Below, one piece after another: positions 6,034 through 10,356 of a DNA stretch of 10,356 nt (the first letter of the stretch is position 1; every line of letters starts with the position of its first letter). A model generated the notes under the pieces. That model saw only the letters and a list, made by a program, of their open reading frames with translations. It did not search any database and had not been told where the DNA came from. Source of the stretch: Bacillota bacterium (GTDB lineage: Bacteria > Bacillota > Clostridia > Tissierellales > Sedimentibacteraceae); NCBI GenBank assembly GCA_029239575.1, contig JARBUP010000081.1, positions 1-10,356 of the forward strand, in the 5' to 3' direction. The position numbers and the translations under genes were made by a program.

Positions 6034-6915
6034 TTAATAAATTTTAGGTTTATTTTTAATTTCTTCAAGCAGTTTTGTATAATTATTATATCTTGTTTCA
6101 CTAATTAAACCATCATTAACAGCATTTTTAATTACGCATCCTGGTTCTTTATAGTGCAGGCAGTCATCAAAACGACAGCCCACACTATATTTTTTAATAT
6201 CTGGATATAAATTAGAAAGTTCATATTCATCGGATGAATTTAATTCAAAAGAACTAAATCCGGGCGTATCAACAACATATCCACCAAAACTTAATTTATA
6301 AATTTCAGCATGTCTTGTTGTATGCTTTCCTCTTTTTAACTTTTCACTGACTTCTCCAGTTTTTAATTCAAAACTTGGTTCTACAGCATTCATCATAGAA
6401 GATTTTCCAACTCCTGATGGTCCTGAAAATACACTTAATTTATTTTTTAAAATTAACTTTAATTCTTCAATGGAATTTTTATCTTCTTTACTTGTAAAAA
6501 CTACTTTATATCCTGTATTTTTAAAAATATTTAAATATTTTTCTTTTAATTCTTCATTACATAAATCGGATTTATTAAAACAAATTATTGGTTTTAATTT
6601 ATTCAATTCTGATGCAATTAAAAGTTTATCAAGAAGCAGAAAACTTGGCTCAGGGTTAGTTACTGCAAAAAATATTAAGAGTTGTTCTACATTTGCGACT
6701 GGAGGTCTTGTAATTTCATTAACTCTTTCTTTTATTTCTTCAATATAACCCATTTCTTCATCTTCTTCAGTAAGCCTGATATTACACCAGTCCCCAACTA
6801 ATGGTTTTATATTTTTTAATCTAAAAAGTCCTCGCGCCCTGCATTCAATTATTTTGTTACCGATATCCACATAATAATTTCCCCCAACACCTTTAGTAAT
6901 TATACCTTCTATCAT
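6034..6915 (-). CDS. rsgA: Ribosome small-subunit-dependent GTPase A
   Basis: This circularly permuted GTPase (YjeQ/CpgA) helps late 30S subunit maturation. The 293 residues match the Firmicute form. An N-terminal OB fold (about 1-65) is followed by the G domain in permuted order: G4 NKSD (114-117), G1 GPSGVGKSS (165-173), the switch region RGKHTTRH (195-202) and G3 DTPGF (216-220). The C-terminal zinc finger has Cys247, Cys252, His254 and Cys260. All motifs are intact. AGGAG (6921-6925) overlaps the stop codon of the kinase gene and lies 5 nt before ATG, so the two are coupled. In B. subtilis the equivalent protein CpgA is a reported substrate of PrkC, which fits its place next to the kinase and phosphatase. 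Confidence 0.96.
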   Translation of the reverse strand: MIEGIITKGVGGNYYVDIGNKIIECRARGLFRLKNIKPLVGDWCNIRLTEEDEEMGYIEEIKERVNEITRPPVANVEQLLIFFAVTNPEPSFLLLDKLLIASELNKLKPIICFNKSDLCNEELKEKYLNIFKNTGYKVVFTSKEDKNSIEELKLILKNKLSVFSGPSGVGKSSMMNAVEPSFELKTGEVSEKLKRGKHTTRHAEIYKLSFGGYVVDTPGFSSFELNSSDEYELSNLYPDIKKYSVGCRFDDCLHYKEPGCVIKNAVNDGLISETRYNNYTKLLEEIKNKPKIY

Positions 6916-6923
6916 TGTTACTC

Positions 6924-8927
6924 CTATTCAAAAGTAATTTGAGTTTTTTCATATAATGCATTATCAATATAAATTTCGAAATTTTCAGTTCCTTTTCCTT
7001 CTACGTTTACTATAATGCTTTGTTCTGTAGTTTTTACTTCTTTAGAATAAATTATTTCTATACCACCATCGGTAACCTTTTGAACAACAACTAATACTTT
7101 ATCCTTATCCTGTGGTAAAGCAATAGTTAATGGGAATTTACCTGATGTTGGTTTTTCAGTACCATTATTAGTATCAGGGTTATCCTGAGGCACTTCTTTA
7201 GGTCCTGAACTTATTGTTATCCATATTGCTGTGCCCTGTTCAATTTCTACTCCAGAAGAAACGCTTTGTTTCATAACTACTCCTACTTGAGTAGTTTCTG
7301 AATTTTCTTCTGAAACTTGACCTACAGTAAGACCGCTGTTTATTATTTTAGCTTTAGCTGATTGCAAATCAAGTCCAATTAAGTTTGGCATAACTGCCAC
7401 TTTATTTTCTTCACCTAAACTAACAACATAATCAACTTCATCATCCATATTTGCAGGTGTACCTGCATCTGGATATTGCTTTATTATTTCTCCAGCAGGA
7501 ATTGTATTTGAATATTCTTCAGTAACATTTCCTTCATTTAATCCTGCATCCTTTAGTATTACTCCAGCTTCAATTGCATATCGTCCAATTAAATTTGGAA
7601 TTTTAATATCTTCTTTACCTTTACTTATTATTACTTCAAGTGGGTAATTTTCTTTTATTTTCATTCCCTCTTGTACATTTTGTTCAATAACTTGGCCTTC
7701 TTCAAATTCATTGCTAAATTCTTCTCCAGCTACTTTAAATTCAAGACCTAAATCTTCAACTATTTTTTTGGCTTCATCTTCTTGCTTTCCAACAAGATCT
7801 GGAACTGTAATTTCAGATACGTGGAATATAGCGTTATAACTAATTATTCCACCTATTACCGCTACAATTAAAGCACATAAAATTGCAATGATAGTAGTTT
7901 TTCTTTTTTTCCTTTTTTCTTCTAAACTTTCTTCTTGTTCTTCATTGTCTTCTTGGTCATTTTCACCAAAAAATGCTTTAAATGCTTTATCTTTATTTTC
8001 ATCAAACGCATCATCACCATTTAAATTGTCCATATCTGGATTTAACTTAGGCATGATTCTTGTTGGAGAATCTATTAATTCTTCTTTTAAAGGTACATTT
8101 CCTGATTTTGCATTTAAAATATTTAATAAATTTAACATTTCATCAATATTTTGAAACCTAAAACTCTGATGTTTTTCTAAACATTTCATTATTATATTTT
8201 CTAATGCAGCAGAAATTTTTAAATCAGGATATTTTTTTGATGGTGGAATTGCACGTTCCTGTATTTGCTTCATTGCAACAGTAATATGATTATCAGCATC
8301 AAATGGAACTTCTCCAGTAATCATTTCATACATTACCACACCAAGAGAATATATATCTGATTTTTCATCAACATATCCGCCCCTTGCTTGTTCTGGTGAA
8401 AAATAATGAACGGATCCAATTACATTTGAAGAATTATTTATTGTAGAACTTGTAGTAGCTCTCGCAATACCGAAATCTGCAACTTTAACAATTCTATCTT
8501 CTGTTAAAAGTATATTGTGAGGTTTAATATCCCTGTGTACTATTTTGTTTACATGAGCATGTTTAAGTGCTTCTGCAATTTGTTTTGATATTCTTATTGT
8601 TTCTTGTTCAGATAATTTACCTTTTTTTTGAATATAATGTTTTAAAGTTTCACCTTTAACAAATTCCATTACAATATAATATATATCATCTTCAAATCCA
8701 GTATCATAAATACTTACAATATTTGGGTGAGTTAAACTTGCTGCAGACAAAGATTCTTGTTTAAACTTTTCCACAAATAAAGGATCAGATGTAAGTTCCT
8801 GTCTTAATATTTTTACAGCTACATATCGGTTTAATACTTTACACTTTGCTTTATAAACATTGGACATTCCACCGCCGCCAATTTTTTCTACTAATTCATA
8901 TCTATTTCCTAAAATTTTACCTATCAT
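6924..8927 (-). CDS. prkC: PASTA-domain Ser/Thr protein kinase (PrkC/PknB type)
   Basis: This membrane kinase senses peptidoglycan fragments or lipid II outside and phosphorylates Ser/Thr inside. The cytoplasmic kinase domain (about 9-270) has the glycine loop GGGGMSNVYKA (17-27), Lys39, HRDIKPHN (131-138), DFG (151-153), a Thr/Ser-rich activation loop (158-172) and SPEQARG (177-183). An acidic then basic juxtamembrane stretch (about 305-343) leads to one transmembrane helix (344-365). Three extracellular PASTA repeats follow (about 371-437, 438-505 and 508-575). Next are a Pro/Asn/Thr-rich linker (576-596) and a beta-rich C-terminal domain (597-667), like the extra domain of some clostridial and bacillar PrkC proteins. 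The 667-residue length is normal. ATG overlaps the prpC stop as ATGA, and GAGG lies 7 nt upstream. The overlap with the phosphatase is the usual arrangement of this antagonistic pair. Confidence 0.96.
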   Translation of the reverse strand: MIGKILGNRYELVEKIGGGGMSNVYKAKCKVLNRYVAVKILRQELTSDPLFVEKFKQESLSAASLTHPNIVSIYDTGFEDDIYYIVMEFVKGETLKHYIQKKGKLSEQETIRISKQIAEALKHAHVNKIVHRDIKPHNILLTEDRIVKVADFGIARATTSSTINNSSNVIGSVHYFSPEQARGGYVDEKSDIYSLGVVMYEMITGEVPFDADNHITVAMKQIQERAIPPSKKYPDLKISAALENIIMKCLEKHQSFRFQNIDEMLNLLNILNAKSGNVPLKEELIDSPTRIMPKLNPDMDNLNGDDAFDENKDKAFKAFFGENDQEDNEEQEESLEEKRKKRKTTIIAILCALIVAVIGGIISYNAIFHVSEITVPDLVGKQEDEAKKIVEDLGLEFKVAGEEFSNEFEEGQVIEQNVQEGMKIKENYPLEVIISKGKEDIKIPNLIGRYAIEAGVILKDAGLNEGNVTEEYSNTIPAGEIIKQYPDAGTPANMDDEVDYVVSLGEENKVAVMPNLIGLDLQSAKAKIINSGLTVGQVSEENSETTQVGVVMKQSVSSGVEIEQGTAIWITISSGPKEVPQDNPDTNNGTEKPTSGKFPLTIALPQDKDKVLVVVQKVTDGGIEIIYSKEVKTTEQSIIVNVEGKGTENFEIYIDNALYEKTQITFE

Positions 8928-9667
8928 TTTCTCACCTCTTTGTTAGTATCAACAATTATAAGAGTAATATTATCAGTGCCGCCGCTATCGTTGCTGAGTT
9001 CAATTAATTTTTCAACGCTTTTTTCACATCCATATTTTTTAATAGTACTAAATATTATTTCATCTGATAAATGTGTTGTAAGGCCATCGGAACAAAGTAA
9101 AATTATATCATTTTCTTCAAGTTCAATTTCAAATATATCTACTTGCATTATTTCTTCGCTACCCACTGCTCTTGTTATTACATTTCTCTTAGGATGTTTT
9201 TTAGCTTCATCAACAGTAATTTTTCCTTCTCTATAAAGTTCATGAACATAGGTGTGATCTTCAGTAATTTGTTTTATAGCATCAGATTTCAAAATATATG
9301 TCCTTGAATCCCCTATATTTCCTATGTAAGCAATATTTAATGACAAATCAATAACTGCCATTGTAACAGTTGTTCCCATGCCAGTGTATTCTATGTTTTT
9401 ACTTGCTTCTTCTCTTATTATTATATTTGCTTCCTGTATGCTTTCATTAATAAATTTTGGAACTTTAAATTTTTCATCTTTTTCGCTTTTTTCAAAGCAG
9501 TCTTTAATTGCATTCAAAGCAATCATACTTGCAACTTCACCGGCACTATGACCACCCATACCATCGGCTACTGCATATAAACTATAATATTTTGCTTCGT
9601 TTACTAATAAATTGTCTTCATTATTTTCTCTTAACAACCCTTTGTTCGTATCAAAGTATACTCTCAT
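8924..9667 (-). CDS. prpC: PP2C-type Ser/Thr protein phosphatase (PrpC/Stp)
   Basis: This cytoplasmic metal-dependent phosphatase removes phosphate from PrkC and its substrates. It has 247 residues from the start at 9667. It has the N-terminal GLLRENNED (10-18), VADGMGGHSAGE (33-44, metal-binding Asp35), GMGTT (97-101), GNIGDSR (116-122), LCSDGLT (191-197, Asp194) and GGTDNIT (229-235, Asp232). The metal-binding Asp residues of the PPM family are all present. An ATG four codons upstream (9679) overlaps the rlmN stop but has only a poor ribosome-binding site. The ATG at 9667 has GAGG 6 nt before it and gives the family-like start MRVYFDTNKG, so I prefer it. The gene overlaps the kinase gene by 4 nt at its end, giving nearly fixed stoichiometry. 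Confidence 0.95.
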   Translation of the reverse strand: MRVYFDTNKGLLRENNEDNLLVNEAKYYSLYAVADGMGGHSAGEVASMIALNAIKDCFEKSEKDEKFKVPKFINESIQEANIIIREEASKNIEYTGMGTTVTMAVIDLSLNIAYIGNIGDSRTYILKSDAIKQITEDHTYVHELYREGKITVDEAKKHPKRNVITRAVGSEEIMQVDIFEIELEENDIILLCSDGLTTHLSDEIIFSTIKKYGCEKSVEKLIELSNDSGGTDNITLIIVDTNKEVRK

Positions 9668-9671
9668 GTAG

Positions 9672-9677
9672 CACCTC
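9672..9677 (-). promoter_or_regulatory. Ribosome-binding site that fixes the prpC start
   Basis: GAGGTG overlaps the rlmN stop codon, and its GAGG lies 6 nt before the ATG at 9667. The alternative ATG at 9679 would place this site inside the coding region and has no comparable site upstream. Confidence 0.7.
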
Positions 9678-10356
9678 ATATTTCCAAAAAATTATTCCTT
9701 AATTGACCGCATGCTGCATTTATATCGCTTCCTAATTCTCGCCTTACAGTTGCATTTAACCCATTGTCAGTTAATATTTTTTTGAACTTATTTATTTCTA
9801 AATTAGTTGATGGGCTAATTTCAGCTTCTTTTACATAATTACATGGTATTAAATTCACATTACATAGCTTGTTTTTTAATAACTCGCTAAGTTTATTTGC
9901 ATCTTCTTTCGTGTCGTTAAAACCTTTTATCATTATATATTCAAATGTAAGCCTTCTGCCTGTTTTACTTAAATAATAATCACAAGATGCCATAAGTTCT
10001 TTAATATCATATTGTTTAGAAATAGGTATTATTTCTTCCCTTTTTTCTTGAGTTGGGGCATGTAATGAAATCGCAAGAGTTATTGGCAGGTTTTCATCAG
10101 CAAGTTCATAAATTTTTGGCACAACGCCACATGTTGATAAAGTTAATTTTCTCATTGATATGTTTTGTCCCTTTTCATCATTTATTAATTTTAAAAAGGA
10201 AATAATATTGTCATAATTATCAAGTGGTTCTCCAGAACCCATAATAACAATATTCGTTATTTTTTCATTAATATCTTTTTGAATTAAATATATTTGTTTT
10301 AACATTTCTGCAGCTGTTAAATTTCTTAAATAACCATTTTTTGTAGACGCACAAAA
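9676..10356 (-). CDS. rlmN: Dual-specificity RNA methyltransferase RlmN, 5' end beyond window
   Basis: This radical-SAM enzyme makes 2-methyladenosine at A2503 of 23S rRNA and A37 of some tRNAs. The frame is open to the right edge (226 residues seen). It begins at FCASTKNGYLRNLTAAEML, which contains the last Cys of the CxxxCxxC cluster motif, so about 110-120 N-terminal residues, including the first two cluster Cys, are outside. Other marks are MGSGEPLDNYDN (SAM-binding GEP, about visible residues 39-50), LTLSTCGVVPK, LAISLHAPT, TFEYIMIKGFND, NLIPCNYV and the C-terminal ACGQLR with the Cys that carries the methyl in catalysis. The ATG at 10303-10305 is internal, not the start. This is the first visible gene of the operon; its stop overlaps the ribosome-binding site of prpC. 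Confidence 0.96.
   Translation of the reverse strand, partial: FCASTKNGYLRNLTAAEMLKQIYLIQKDINEKITNIVIMGSGEPLDNYDNIISFLKLINDEKGQNISMRKLTLSTCGVVPKIYELADENLPITLAISLHAPTQEKREEIIPISKQYDIKELMASCDYYLSKTGRRLTFEYIMIKGFNDTKEDANKLSELLKNKLCNVNLIPCNYVKEAEISPSTNLEINKFKKILTDNGLNATVRRELGSDINAACGQLRNNFLEI

Noticed and set aside
6470..6748. Plus-strand frame within rsgA
   Set aside because: It is a low-complexity Ser/Leu/Phe-rich antisense frame over an intact, conserved GTPase gene.
7888..8154. Plus-strand frame within the kinase gene
   Set aside because: The Ser/Phe-rich product is the antisense of the acidic/basic juxtamembrane region of the kinase. It is not a gene.
8940..9702. Two plus-strand frames (8940-9236 and 9508-9702) within prpC
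   Set aside because: Both are antisense to conserved phosphatase motifs and have no independent support.
10303..10305. ATG as a possible rlmN start
   Set aside because: The frame continues upstream with conserved RlmN sequence, including the cluster motif Cys, so the gene begins outside the window.
9676..10356. MGSGEPL in RlmN instead of the more usual MGMGEPL as an active-site anomaly
   Set aside because: Ser at this place is, to my knowledge, found in other clostridial RlmN proteins, and the functional GEP is intact.

Overview
This window comes from a low-GC Gram-positive bacterium, most likely a member of the Clostridia. The evidence is the strong A+T bias, purine-rich AGGAGG-type ribosome-binding sites, a T-box leader on a tRNA-synthetase gene, and the gene order rlmN-prpC-pknB-rsgA-rpe-thiN, which is typical of Firmicutes. 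I do not assign a genus. Every gene I can support lies on the minus strand, so transcription runs from high to low coordinates. No tRNA, rRNA, CRISPR, insertion sequence or phage gene was seen.

Right part (about 4720-10356): a compact housekeeping operon. It starts beyond the right edge with rlmN (23S rRNA/tRNA A2 methyltransferase, 5' end missing). Then come prpC (PP2C phosphatase), pknB/prkC (PASTA Ser/Thr kinase), rsgA (30S-assembly GTPase), rpe (ribulose-5-phosphate 3-epimerase) and thiN (thiamine pyrophosphokinase). The genes overlap or are 1-11 nt apart, so they are almost certainly co-transcribed and translationally coupled. The kinase and phosphatase form an opposing pair that senses cell-wall fragments, and in the Bacillus subtilis counterpart RsgA (CpgA) is a reported substrate of the kinase. 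For thiN and prpC I prefer internal starts that have proper ribosome-binding sites.

Middle part (2862-4715): asnS (asparaginyl-tRNA synthetase) stands alone. It has a strong promoter, a complete T-box leader with an AAC (Asn) specifier, an antiterminator box and leader terminator, and its own intrinsic terminator. A short hairpin repeat of a widely dispersed type lies just upstream and supplies part of the -35 hexamer.

Left part (1-2862): an accessory-type pair. One gene encodes an alpha/beta-hydrolase esterase and the other, cut by the left edge, a CitMHS-like organic-anion transporter. Each has a long non-coding 5' region, and these two regions are homologous to each other. A 60-bp distal block is identical at 50 of 60 positions without gaps and carries tandem TATCAATATAT-like repeats at 20-bp spacing. 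A proximal block carries a cre-like box over a weak -35, and a shared ATGAATTAT follows in the leader. This suggests the two genes form a co-regulated unit, perhaps for uptake and hydrolysis of one substrate class. It is the most interesting feature of the window; the substrate and regulator are unknown.
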